Of a stretch of DNA of 64,000 bases, positions 33,845 to 42,344 are shown one piece after another. Within the stretch, counting starts at the first letter, position 1; every line of letters begins with the position of its first letter. The notes under the pieces were generated by a model. The model did not search any database, had not been told where the DNA came from, and saw nothing but the letters and a program-made list of their open reading frames with translations. The position numbers and the translations under genes are program-made. Source of the DNA: CAVSUR01 sp052143655 (lineage in GTDB: Bacteria > Actinomycetota > Actinomycetes > Streptosporangiales > Streptosporangiaceae); assembly GCA_052143655.1 (NCBI GenBank), contig JBKQSL010000149.1:1-64000 (forward strand), written 5' to 3'.

Positions 33845-35047
33845 GTGACAGGCAGTACTCCGCAGCCCGGCTCTTCGCCGCCGGGCTCTCCGCCGGCCGG
33901 CGATCCAGGCCGGCCGGACGCTCCGGCGCCGCCGCCCCGGCGCGATCCGCGGCTCGGGCTGGTCGTGGCCCGGCCCTTCGGCATCCCGGTGTACATCTCG
34001 CCGTACTGGTTCGTGGTGGCCGCGATCCTGGTCGTTCTGTACGCCCAGGATCTGAACGTCGCCGTGCGGCCGGCCAGCCTGAGCTACGTCGTGGCCACGG
34101 CGTTCGTGCTGCTGCTCTATGTTTCCGTGCTGGTGCACGAGCTCAGTCACTGCGTGGTAGCCCGCGGGTTCCACCTGCCGGTCCGGCGGGTGCTGCTGTA
34201 CCCGCTCGGCGGGTTCTCCGAGATCGAGAAGGAGCCGCCCACGCCGCTGCAGGAGTTCCTGGTGTCGGCAGCGGGACCGGTCACCTCGCTCGGGCTTGCC
34301 GCGATCGCCTACGCCCTGACCAAGGTGCTGACCGGCGGGATCGCCTCGATCATCGTGGACCAGCTGTTCCGGGCGAACCTGATCGTCGGGGTCTTCAACC
34401 TGCTGCCCGGCCTGCCGCTGGACGGCGGCCGGATCCTGCGGGCCGGCGTCTGGAAGGTCACCGGCCGGGCTACCCAGGCCACGATCATCGCCGCCTGGGC
34501 GGGCCGGGTGCTGGCGGCGCTGATCGTGCTCGTACCGGTAGTCCTGCTGCACAGCAGCCTGGGCTCACTGGTCAGCTACTACTGGCTGTGGCTGGTGGTC
34601 ATCGCCGCGTTCATCTGGGTGCAGTCCGGCCAGGCGATCAAGGCGGCCCGGGTCCGGTCCCGGCTGCCCGGCCTGCAGGCCAGGACGCTGGCGCGGCGCG
34701 CGATCCCGGTCCCGCCCAGCCTGCCGCTGGCCGAGGCAATCCGGCGTGCCGACGCGGCGCAGGCGCGCGCCCTGGTCGTCGTCGACGCGCAGGCTACCCC
34801 GGTAGCCATCGTCAGCGAGAGCGCGGTGATCGCGACGCCGGAGCAGCGCCGACCATGGATCGAGACGGGCTCGCTGGCCCGGGCCCTCGATCCCAGCCTG
34901 GTCCTGTCAGCTGACCTGACCGGGATGGAGCTGCTCGAGGCGGTGCAGCGCTCGCCCGCCAGCGAGTACCTGCTGATCGAGCCGACCGGCGCAGTGTACG
35001 GGGTGCTCGCCACCACCGATCTCGACCACGCTTTCGCCGGGGTTTAG
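33845..35047 (+). CDS. Site-2 protease family (M50) zinc metalloprotease with CBS-like C-terminus
   Basis: 400 residues. Cytosolic Pro-rich N-terminus, then six or so transmembrane helices with catalytic HELSH (His98, Glu99, His102) and the second metal site 'NLLPGLPLDGGR' (Asp193). The C-terminal about 130 residues resemble a degenerate CBS pair ('IPVPPSLPLAEAIRRAD...ALVVVDAQATPVAIVSESAV'). Cleaves membrane-embedded substrates, perhaps anti-sigma factors. GTG start. The gene order nuclease, M50, trmI, arc is as I recall it from other actinomycetes. Confidence 0.9.
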   Translation: MTGSTPQPGSSPPGSPPAGDPGRPDAPAPPPRRDPRLGLVVARPFGIPVYISPYWFVVAAILVVLYAQDLNVAVRPASLSYVVATAFVLLLYVSVLVHELSHCVVARGFHLPVRRVLLYPLGGFSEIEKEPPTPLQEFLVSAAGPVTSLGLAAIAYALTKVLTGGIASIIVDQLFRANLIVGVFNLLPGLPLDGGRILRAGVWKVTGRATQATIIAAWAGRVLAALIVLVPVVLLHSSLGSLVSYYWLWLVVIAAFIWVQSGQAIKAARVRSRLPGLQARTLARRAIPVPPSLPLAEAIRRADAAQARALVVVDAQATPVAIVSESAVIATPEQRRPWIETGSLARALDPSLVLSADLTGMELLEAVQRSPASEYLLIEPTGAVYGVLATTDLDHAFAGV

Positions 35048-35104
35048 CCCGCGTGCCGCCCCCGGACCGGCGGGCGGGCCGACAGCCGGCGCTACCCTGT
35101 CCGC

Positions 35105-36154
35105 GTGACATCCCAGCCCCGCGGGCCGTTCGCTCCTGGTGATCAGGTCCAGCTCACCGATCCGAAAGGGCGCAGGCACCGGCTGGTGCTGGCGGCCGGC
35201 CGGTCTTTCCACACCCACAAGGGCTCGCTGGCGCACGACGACCTGATCGGCGCGCCTGAGGGCAGCGTGGTGAAGTCGTCCGGCGGCACGAGCTACATCG
35301 CTCTGCGCCCGCTGCTGTCGGACTACACGGTCTCGATGGCCCGCGGCGCCGCGGTGGTCTATCCCAAGGACGCGGCCCAGATCATCGGGCTCGCCGACAT
35401 CTTCCCCGGTGCTCGGGTGCTGGAAGCCGGGGCCGGGTCCGGCGCGCTGTCATGCTGGCTGCTGCGCGCGGTCGGCCCCGGCGGCGAGCTGGTCTCCTAC
35501 GAGCGCCGGGCCGACTTTGCCGAGGTGGCCCGGCGGAACGTGGAAGTCTATTTCGGCGGCCCGCATCCCGCCTGGCAGCTCATCTCCGACGGCCTGCCGG
35601 CCGACGACCAGGTGCCCGGCGGTCCCGGGGACGGCATGCCGGCGGACGGCGTGCCGGGGGACAGCCTTGCCGCCGGCAGCGCTGCCGGGGACGGCACGTC
35701 CGGGGAGACCAGCCCCGAGGACAGTACCCCCGACCAGGATCCGGGACAGTCTGGCCGCCAGGATGCGGGACCGGTCCCGGCGGCCGGCCATTTCGACCGG
35801 GTGGTGCTGGACATGCTGGCGCCGTGGGAGCACGTCGGCGTCGCCTCCGAGGCGCTGATCCCCGGCGGGCTGGTCTGCTGCTACCTGGCCACCACCACCC
35901 AGCTGTCCCGGACGGTGGAGGCGCTGCGCGGGCACGGGACCTTCGACGAGCCGCTGGCCTGGGAGACGCTGCTGCGCGGCTGGCACGTCGACGGCCTGGC
36001 CGTCCGGCCCGAGCACCGGATGATCGGGCACACCGGCTTCCTGGTAACCGCCCGGCGGCTCGCCGCCGGGGTGACCGCTCCGCCCCGGCGCCGCCGCCCG
36101 TCCAAGGGCGCCGAGGCGGCCCGGCAGCAGGGCGCTGCCGCCGCGGCCGGATGA
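35105..36154 (+). CDS. trmI: tRNA (adenine58-N1)-methyltransferase TrmI
   Basis: AdoMet-dependent m1A58 methylation of tRNA. 349 residues: N-terminal beta domain 'RSFHTHKGSLAHDDLIGAPEGSVV', 'PLLSDYTVSMARGAAVVYPKDAAQI', and Rossmann motif I 'VLEAGAGSGALSCWLLRAVG'. Between 'WQLISDGL' and the catalytic-side 'HFDRVVLDMLAPW' lies an insert of about 65 Gly/Asp/Pro/Ser-rich residues (about 163-228) not found in the about 280-residue mycobacterial enzyme; it is acidic and probably disordered. GTG start. Confidence 0.93.
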   Translation: MTSQPRGPFAPGDQVQLTDPKGRRHRLVLAAGRSFHTHKGSLAHDDLIGAPEGSVVKSSGGTSYIALRPLLSDYTVSMARGAAVVYPKDAAQIIGLADIFPGARVLEAGAGSGALSCWLLRAVGPGGELVSYERRADFAEVARRNVEVYFGGPHPAWQLISDGLPADDQVPGGPGDGMPADGVPGDSLAAGSAAGDGTSGETSPEDSTPDQDPGQSGRQDAGPVPAAGHFDRVVLDMLAPWEHVGVASEALIPGGLVCCYLATTTQLSRTVEALRGHGTFDEPLAWETLLRGWHVDGLAVRPEHRMIGHTGFLVTARRLAAGVTAPPRRRRPSKGAEAARQQGAAAAAG

Positions 36155-36300
36155 CCGCGGCCGTGCACTTCAGCGGCCGTCCCGCGCCAGGATCGGCCTG
36201 CCGCGGGCCGGTCTCGGCCCGCCGGACGGCGGCCGGCTCGCCGGGCAATAACTGCCTCAAAAACCGGGCAGGTCCCGGTGCGCCGCGCTGACCTGGGGTG

Positions 36301-36321
36301 GCGTCGCCGGCGAGGCGACGC
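36301..36321 (+). terminator. Hairpin between trmI and arc
   Basis: 8-bp stem GCGTCGCC / GGCGACGC with a GGCGA loop. It lies 146 bp past the trmI stop and 111 bp before arc, so it probably ends trmI transcription and leaves arc with its own promoter. Confidence 0.5.
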
Positions 36322-36432
36322 TGATCCCAGATCGTGACGCGGATCGCTGAGTCCGGGGCCGCCGCAAGGTTACGAATCGACGTGCGGTAGGTAGGGTCTA
36401 GGTAAGTCAGCTCTTGGAAGGGGGTGAGGGGC

Positions 36433-38262
36433 ATGGCCTCTCGTGACGACAGTGCTCGTGGCGGCCGTTACGACGATGAGGTCAAGGTCCTGACCACGCA
36501 GATTTCCTTCCTCGAGGAGGAGGTCGCGGCCCTGCGCGGCCGGCTCGCCGAGTCTCCGCGGCAGGCGCGGCTGCTCGAGGAGCGACTGCGCGAGGCGGAA
36601 GCGAGCCTGACTGGCCTGACCGGGCAGAATGAGCGGCTCGTGGGCACTCTGCGCGAGGCGCGTGACCAGATCGTCGCGCTGAAAGAAGAAGTGGACCGGC
36701 TCGCTCAGCCGCCGTCAGGCTTCGGCGTCTTCCTGGAGGCCGCCGAGGACGGCACGGCCGACGTGTTCACTGGCGGCCGCAAGATGCGGGTCAGCATCAG
36801 CCCTGGCATCGAGATCGACGATCTGCGGCCCGGTCAGGAAGTCGTGCTGAACGAGGCGCTCAACGTGGTCATCGCCCGCGGCTACGAGACCGTCGGCGAG
36901 GTCGTCATGCTCAAGGAGATCCTTGACGGCGGCGACCGGGCGCTGGTGATCTCGCACGCGGACGAGGAGCGGGTGGCCCGGCTGGCCGAGCCGCTGCGCC
37001 TGTCCACCCTGCGGGCAGGTGACTCGCTGCTGCTCGAGCCGCGGTCCGGCTACGTGTACGAGCGGATCCCGAAGGCCGAGGTCGAGGAGCTCATCCTTGA
37101 GGAAGTCCCGGACATCACTTATTCCGAGATCGGCGGGCTGAGCTCGCAGATCGAGCAGATCCGGGATGCCATCGAGCTTCCGTACCTGCACGCGGAGCTG
37201 TTCCGCGAGCACCAGCTGCGGCCGCCCAAGGGCGTGCTGCTGTACGGCCCGCCCGGCTGCGGCAAGACGCTCATCGCCAAGGCGGTGGCGAACTCCCTGG
37301 CCAAGCAGGTGGCGACGCGCACGGCCGAGCTGGCTGCCCAGACCGACGGCGAGCAGGCCGACGCCGGCGCGGACCAGGGCACTCGCAAGCCCGCCACCGA
37401 GGGCAAGAGCTTCTTCCTCAACATCAAGGGCCCCGAGCTGCTCAACAAGTATGTCGGCGAGACCGAGCGGCACATCCGGCTGGTGTTCCAGCGGGCCCGG
37501 GAGAAGGCCAGCGAGGGCATGCCGGTCATCGTGTTCTTCGACGAGATGGACTCGATCTTCCGCACCCGCGGGTCGGGCGTGTCCAGCGACGTCGAGAACA
37601 CGATCGTGCCGCAGCTGCTGAGTGAGATCGACGGCGTCGAGGGCCTGGAGAACGTCATCGTCATCGGCGCCTCCAACCGCGAGGACATGATCGACCCGGC
37701 GATCCTGCGGCCCGGCCGGCTGGACGTCAAGATCAAGATCGAGCGGCCGGACGCCGAGGCGGCCCGGGACATCTTCTCCAAGTACCTGGTGACTGACCTG
37801 CCGCTGCACCCCGACGACCTCGCCGAGCACGGCGGTTCGGCGGGGTCGACGGTGGCCGAGATGATCCAGCGCACTGTCGAGCGGATGTACTCCGAGAGCG
37901 AGGAAAACCGCTTCCTCGAGGTGACCTACGCCAACGGCGACAAGGAAGTCCTGTACTTCAAGGACTTCAACTCCGGCGCGATGATCCAGAACATCGTGGA
38001 CCGGGCCAAGAAGATGGCCATCAAGGAGTTCCTCGAGACGGCGCGCAAGGGCCTGCGGATGGCGCACCTGCTGGCCGCGTGCGTGGACGAGTTCAGTGAG
38101 AACGAGGATCTGCCGAACACCACGAACCCCGACGACTGGGCCCGGATCTCCGGCAAGAAGGGCGAGCGCATCGTTTACATCAGGACGCTGGTCTCCGGCA
38201 AGCAGGGGACCGAGGCGGGCAGGTCGATCGACACCGTGGCGAACACCGGGCAGTACCTGTAG
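36433..38262 (+). CDS. arc: Proteasome-associated ATPase ARC/Mpa
   Basis: AAA+ ring that unfolds pupylated substrates into the 20S core. 609 residues: N-terminal coiled coil (about 14-85, Pup-binding), tandem OB domain ('GRKMRVSISPGIEIDDLRPGQEVVLNEALNVV'), one AAA module with Walker A GPPGCGKT near 272, Walker B 'VIVFFDEMDSIF', arginine finger region 'ILRPGRLDVKI', and the C-terminal GQYL tail that docks in the proteasome alpha ring. A 34-residue charged insert between 'NSLAKQV' and 'KSFFLNIKGPELL' is usual for the family. ATG 36433 is chosen; GTG 36424 is possible. Confidence 0.95.
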   Translation: MASRDDSARGGRYDDEVKVLTTQISFLEEEVAALRGRLAESPRQARLLEERLREAEASLTGLTGQNERLVGTLREARDQIVALKEEVDRLAQPPSGFGVFLEAAEDGTADVFTGGRKMRVSISPGIEIDDLRPGQEVVLNEALNVVIARGYETVGEVVMLKEILDGGDRALVISHADEERVARLAEPLRLSTLRAGDSLLLEPRSGYVYERIPKAEVEELILEEVPDITYSEIGGLSSQIEQIRDAIELPYLHAELFREHQLRPPKGVLLYGPPGCGKTLIAKAVANSLAKQVATRTAELAAQTDGEQADAGADQGTRKPATEGKSFFLNIKGPELLNKYVGETERHIRLVFQRAREKASEGMPVIVFFDEMDSIFRTRGSGVSSDVENTIVPQLLSEIDGVEGLENVIVIGASNREDMIDPAILRPGRLDVKIKIERPDAEAARDIFSKYLVTDLPLHPDDLAEHGGSAGSTVAEMIQRTVERMYSESEENRFLEVTYANGDKEVLYFKDFNSGAMIQNIVDRAKKMAIKEFLETARKGLRMAHLLAACVDEFSENEDLPNTTNPDDWARISGKKGERIVYIRTLVSGKQGTEAGRSIDTVANTGQYL

Positions 38263-38391
38263 CCGGGACCTGGCTGCTGCCGCGGCGCTGTCGTGGCGGC
38301 AGCCCGCTGACGCGGCGTCCGGCCTCCTGGGTCGGCGCCTGTGTCAGCGCGCCGTGCGGTCCTGGGTCAGCCCGGCATTAGGCTCAGAGCT

Positions 38392-39909
38392 ATGAGCGTG
38401 CGCCGCGTGATGGGCATTGAGACCGAGTACGGCATCGCCGTGCCCGGCCAGCCGGGCGCTAACGCCATGGTCAGCTCGTCTCAGGTGGTCAATGCCTACC
38501 AGGCGGCGACCGCGGCGCGAGCGCGCCGGGCGCGGTGGGACTTCGAGGAGGAGAACCCGCTGCGCGACGCCCGGGGCTTCGACCTGGCCCGGGACGCGGC
38601 GGACTCCTCGCAGCTGACCGACGAGGATCTCGGGCTGGCCAATGTCATCCTGACTAACGGCGCCCGGCTGTACGTCGACCACGCCCACCCGGAGTACTCC
38701 GCGCCCGAGTGCACCAACCCGCGGGACGCCGTGGTCTGGGACAAGGCGGGGGAGCGGGTGATGGCCGAGGCAGCGGCCCGGGCCACCGCGGCGCCCGGCG
38801 GGTCGGCCATCCAGCTGTACAAGAACAACACCGATAACAAGGGCGCCTCCTACGGCTGCCACGAGAACTACCTGATGAACCGGGCGACTCCGTTCGCCGA
38901 CATCGTCCGGCACCTGACCCCGTTCTTCGTCTCCCGGCAGGTCGTCTGCGGCGCCGGCCGGGTTGGCCGCGGCGCTGACGGCCGGGAGGACGGCTTCCAG
39001 ATTAGCCAGCGCGCCGATTTCTTCGAGGTCGAGGTCGGCCTGGAGACCACGCTGAAGCGGCCGATCATCAACACCCGGGACGAGCCGCACGCCGACCCGG
39101 AGAAGTACCGGCGGCTGCACGTCATCATCGGCGACGCGAACATGAGCGAGATCTCCAGCTACCTCAAGCTGGGCACGACCGCGCTGGTGCTGTCGATGAT
39201 CGAGGACCGGTTCCTGGCCGGCGACCTGGCCGTCGAGGCCCCGGTCGCCGAGCTGCGCGCGGTCTCGCACGACCCTTCCTGCCGGCACCTGATCACGCTG
39301 CGGGACGGCCGGAAGATGACCGGCGTGCAGCTGCAGATGGAGTACCTGGAACTGGCCCGCAAGTACACCGAGGACCGGTTCGGCGACAACGTCGACGAGA
39401 TGACCGGCGACGTGCTGGACCGGTGGGAGTCGGTGCTGACCCGGCTGGCCGAGGACCCCATGCTCGCCTCCCGCGAGCTGGACTGGGTGGCGAAGCTGGA
39501 GCTGCTGGAGGGCTATCGGACCCGGGATCACCTGGGCTGGAACCATCCCCGCCTGCAGCTGGTAGACCTGCAGTACTCCGACGTCCGGGCCGAGCGCGGG
39601 CTGTACAACCGGCTGGCACAGCGCGGCCGGATACTGCGGCTGGCCGACGAGCGGGAAGTCACCCGCGCGGTGGACTACCCGCCTGCCGACACCCGGGCCT
39701 ACTTCCGCGGCCGGTGCCTGCGCCAGTACCCGGACTCGGTGGCCGCGGCCTCCTGGGACTCGGTGATTTTTGACATTCCGGGCCGCGAGTCGCTGCAGCG
39801 GGTGCCGACCCTGGAGCCGCTGCGCGGCACCCGGGCGCACGTCGGGGACCTGCTGGACCGCTGCGAGACGGCCGCCGACCTGGTCGCCGCGCTGACCGGT
39901 CAGGGCTGA
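38392..39909 (+). CDS. dop: Depupylase / Pup deamidase Dop
   Basis: Carboxylate-amine-ligase-like enzyme that removes Pup from substrates and, in many species, deamidates Pup-Gln. 505 residues with 'VMGIETEYGIAVPG' at the N-terminus, the Dop loop region around residues 45-90, 'HPEYSAPECTNP', 'NNTDNKGASYGCHENYLM' and 'RPIINTRDEPHADPEKYRRLHVIIGDANMSE'. Paralogous to PafA at 46715. Pup here already ends in Glu, so only the depupylase activity seems needed. Confidence 0.95.
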   Translation: MSVRRVMGIETEYGIAVPGQPGANAMVSSSQVVNAYQAATAARARRARWDFEEENPLRDARGFDLARDAADSSQLTDEDLGLANVILTNGARLYVDHAHPEYSAPECTNPRDAVVWDKAGERVMAEAAARATAAPGGSAIQLYKNNTDNKGASYGCHENYLMNRATPFADIVRHLTPFFVSRQVVCGAGRVGRGADGREDGFQISQRADFFEVEVGLETTLKRPIINTRDEPHADPEKYRRLHVIIGDANMSEISSYLKLGTTALVLSMIEDRFLAGDLAVEAPVAELRAVSHDPSCRHLITLRDGRKMTGVQLQMEYLELARKYTEDRFGDNVDEMTGDVLDRWESVLTRLAEDPMLASRELDWVAKLELLEGYRTRDHLGWNHPRLQLVDLQYSDVRAERGLYNRLAQRGRILRLADEREVTRAVDYPPADTRAYFRGRCLRQYPDSVAAASWDSVIFDIPGRESLQRVPTLEPLRGTRAHVGDLLDRCETAADLVAALTGQG

Positions 39910-40109
39910 GCCCGGCGGCACCGGACGACAGAACCCGGCCGATGGCGGCATTCCAGCGGGCCGGCGGCAGCACCGGCCCCCGGCCCCAGCCGCGGCCGCG
40001 CCGCCCGCCGATCCCGGACCGCGGGTTGGCCGTGTCAGGATTGGACCGGTGCCGGCGTGGCGAGGATAGCGTTGAAAGCCGCGCGGGCGGCAGAGCACGG
40101 AGGTTGAGC

Positions 40110-40316
40110 ATGGCGACGAAGGACACTGGTGGCCAGCGGCAGACGACGCGGCGCGAGGAGGAAGAAGAAAGCGCGCCGCAAGGCACCGAGGACGTCAAGG
40201 AGCGGCAGGACAAGCTCACCGATGACGTCGACGCGATCCTGGACGAGATCGACGAGGTGCTGGAGGAGAACGCCGAGGAGTTCGTCCGCTCCTACGTCCA
40301 GAAGGGCGGCGAGTAA
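40110..40316 (+). CDS. pup: Prokaryotic ubiquitin-like protein Pup
   Basis: 68 residues, intrinsically disordered and acidic. The Mpa/ARC-binding helix is in the C-terminal half ('LTDDVDAILDEIDEVLEENAEEFVRSYVQ'). The gene encodes Gly-Gly-Glu as its C-terminus rather than Gly-Gly-Gln, so the side-chain carboxylate for ligation to lysines is present without deamidation. Start ATG with GGAGG 6 bases upstream. Followed by prcB after 84 bp. Confidence 0.96.
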   Translation: MATKDTGGQRQTTRREEEEESAPQGTEDVKERQDKLTDDVDAILDEIDEVLEENAEEFVRSYVQKGGE

Positions 40317-40400
40317 CCGCGCCCGGCGCTGCCGTGGCCGGCCCGGCAGCAGTAGGGTCAGTCAGGAAATTTCCCGGCGCACTGAACCGGAGGGATCCGC

Positions 40401-41264
40401 GTGGGCTCTGGCACTCACCGGCGGCAGCTGCCGCCGGCGTATCTGTCTGCCGGCACGTCGTCGTTCGCCGACTTTCTGACCCTCGCGGCACCGGAACTGC
40501 TGCCGGGTGCCGGAGCGGCCGGCCAGGGCGCCTCGGCGCTGGCCCGCGCGCTTCCGCACGGCACCACGATCGTGGCGGCTGGCTGCGCGGGCGGCGTGGT
40601 CATGGCCGGCGACCGGCGGGCGACGGCGGGGAACATGATCTCGCAGCGGGACATCGAGAAGGTGTTCCGCAGCGACGAGTTCTCCGCGATCGCGATCGCC
40701 GGCGTGGCAGGCATCGGCATCGAGCTGGTCCGGCTGTTCCAGGTCGAGCTGGAGCACTACGAGAAGCTGGAGGGCCGGGCGCTGTCCCTGGAGGGCAAGG
40801 CGAACCGGCTCGCGGCGCTCGTGCGCGGCAACCTCGGCGCCGCCATGCAGGGGCTGGTCGTGGTGCCGCTGTTCGCCGGGTTCGACGAGAACCGGCAGAT
40901 CGGCCGGATCTTCAGCTACGACGTGGCCGGCGGCAGGTACGAAGAGCACCGGTTCTACTCGATCGGCTCCGGCTCGGTCTTCGCCCGCGGCTCGCTGAAG
41001 AAGCTCTACACCGATGACATGTCGGTCGGCGACGCCGCGCTGACCTGCATGCAGGCGCTCTACGACGCCGCTGACGACGACTCGGCCACCGGCGGGCCGG
41101 ACCTGACCCGGCAGATCTTCCCGGTGGTGACCACCGTCACCGCTGACGGCTTCCGGCGGCTGACCGACGCCGAGGCGGGCGCTTACGCGCAGACGGTGGT
41201 GCAAGGCCGGATGCAGCGGCCGGACGGGCCGACCGCGCCGGTACGGCAAGACCATGAGCCATAA
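40401..41264 (+). CDS. prcB: 20S proteasome beta subunit PrcB
   Basis: Catalytic Ntn-hydrolase subunit. 287 residues including a propeptide of 54; autoprocessing before Thr55 in 'LPHG-TTIVAAG' exposes the nucleophile. Conserved 'GDRRATAGNMISQRDIEKVF' includes Asp and Lys of the active site, and 'YSIGSGSVFARGSLKK' follows. GTG start with GGAGGG at proper distance. Confidence 0.96.
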   Translation: MGSGTHRRQLPPAYLSAGTSSFADFLTLAAPELLPGAGAAGQGASALARALPHGTTIVAAGCAGGVVMAGDRRATAGNMISQRDIEKVFRSDEFSAIAIAGVAGIGIELVRLFQVELEHYEKLEGRALSLEGKANRLAALVRGNLGAAMQGLVVVPLFAGFDENRQIGRIFSYDVAGGRYEEHRFYSIGSGSVFARGSLKKLYTDDMSVGDAALTCMQALYDAADDDSATGGPDLTRQIFPVVTTVTADGFRRLTDAEAGAYAQTVVQGRMQRPDGPTAPVRQDHEP

Positions 41265-41364
41265 CAGCTAACCCGCCGAACTGCCCGTCCCGGGCCGCAG
41301 CCGCCCGGGTGCCGGGCAGGGCGCAGCCCCGCAGCCGACCACTCACGTAAGGGAAGCGTTTCCG

Positions 41365-42150
41365 GTGACGATGCCGTTCTACGTCTCGCCCGAGCAGGCG
41401 ATGAAGGACAAGGCGGACTATGCGCGCAAGGCGATCGCGCGGATCCGCAGCGGCGTGGTCATGGAGTACGACGCCGGCATCCTGTTCGTGGCCCCGAACC
41501 CGTCGCAGGCACTGCGCAAGTTCAGCGAGCTCTACGACCGGATCGGCTTCGCCGCGGTCGGCCGGTACAACGAGTTCGAGCGGCTGCGCCAGGCCGGGGT
41601 GCGCTACGCCGACCTGACCGGCTACCAGTACGACCGGCAGGACGTCACCGCCCGCGGCCTGGCCAACTGGTACGCCCAGCTGCTGGGCACGATCTTCACC
41701 GAGAGCAACAAGCCGCTGGAGGTCGAGATCGTGGTGGCCGAGGTCGGGCACAGCGCCGACGACGACCAGATCTACCGGATCACCTTCGACGGCTCGGTGA
41801 CCGAGGAGCACAAGTTCCTGGTCATGGGCGGCCAGGCTGACCAGGTGGCCGCGGTGCTCAAGGAGCGCTACGCCGACGGCATGCCGCTGGCCCGAGCGAT
41901 GGAGGTCGCCCTCGCGGCGCTGTCGGGGCAGGGCAACGGCGGCGTCGGGCAGGATGTCAGCGCTGGCCAGCTGGAGGTGGCGGTGCTGGAGCGGGCCCGG
42001 ACGCACCGTACCTTCCGCCGGCTGTCCGGCTCCCGGCTGGACGGACTGCTGGAGCAGGCCCGGTCGGGAGCCGGCGGCACCAGGTCCGCGCCGGAGGCTG
42101 ACGGGACGCCCGGCGCCGACGGCGCCGGCCCGGCGGACGCCGGCAAGTAG
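41365..42150 (+). CDS. prcA: 20S proteasome alpha subunit PrcA
   Basis: Forms the outer gating rings. 261 residues: 'PFYVSPEQAMKDKADYARKAIARIRSGVVMEYDAGILFVAPN' and 'VGRYNEFERLRQAGVRYADLTGYQYDRQDVTARGLANWYAQLLG'. No N-terminal Thr nucleophile, as expected of an alpha subunit. The C-terminal about 35 residues are Ala/Gly/Asp-rich and unconserved. GTG 41365 or ATG 41371 may start it. Confidence 0.95.
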   Translation: MTMPFYVSPEQAMKDKADYARKAIARIRSGVVMEYDAGILFVAPNPSQALRKFSELYDRIGFAAVGRYNEFERLRQAGVRYADLTGYQYDRQDVTARGLANWYAQLLGTIFTESNKPLEVEIVVAEVGHSADDDQIYRITFDGSVTEEHKFLVMGGQADQVAAVLKERYADGMPLARAMEVALAALSGQGNGGVGQDVSAGQLEVAVLERARTHRTFRRLSGSRLDGLLEQARSGAGGTRSAPEADGTPGADGAGPADAGK

Positions 42151-42344
42151 CCTTCCGCCCGGCTCCCGGCCGCCCGCTCGCGCGCTCGCCCCTGGCCGGC
42201 GTCCCGCCCCGGGTCACTCTCCGGTACCAGCCCAGCACTGGACGTCTGGGCCGGAACGTGCATAAGTGGAAACGATCGCGGTAACGCGCGTTTTCGCGCC
42301 GGCTGGGCAAGGGGGCCCGCCGCACGGGGGAGTGCCGGGGGGCA

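Noticed and set aside
38270..38325. Terminator after arc
   Set aside because: The apparent stem has several mismatches and no better fold was found, so no feature was recorded.
42286..42299. GCGCG-TTTT-CGCGC hairpin before the kinase as a regulator
   Set aside because: Five-base stem of simple alternating GC; too weak to separate from chance in this background.
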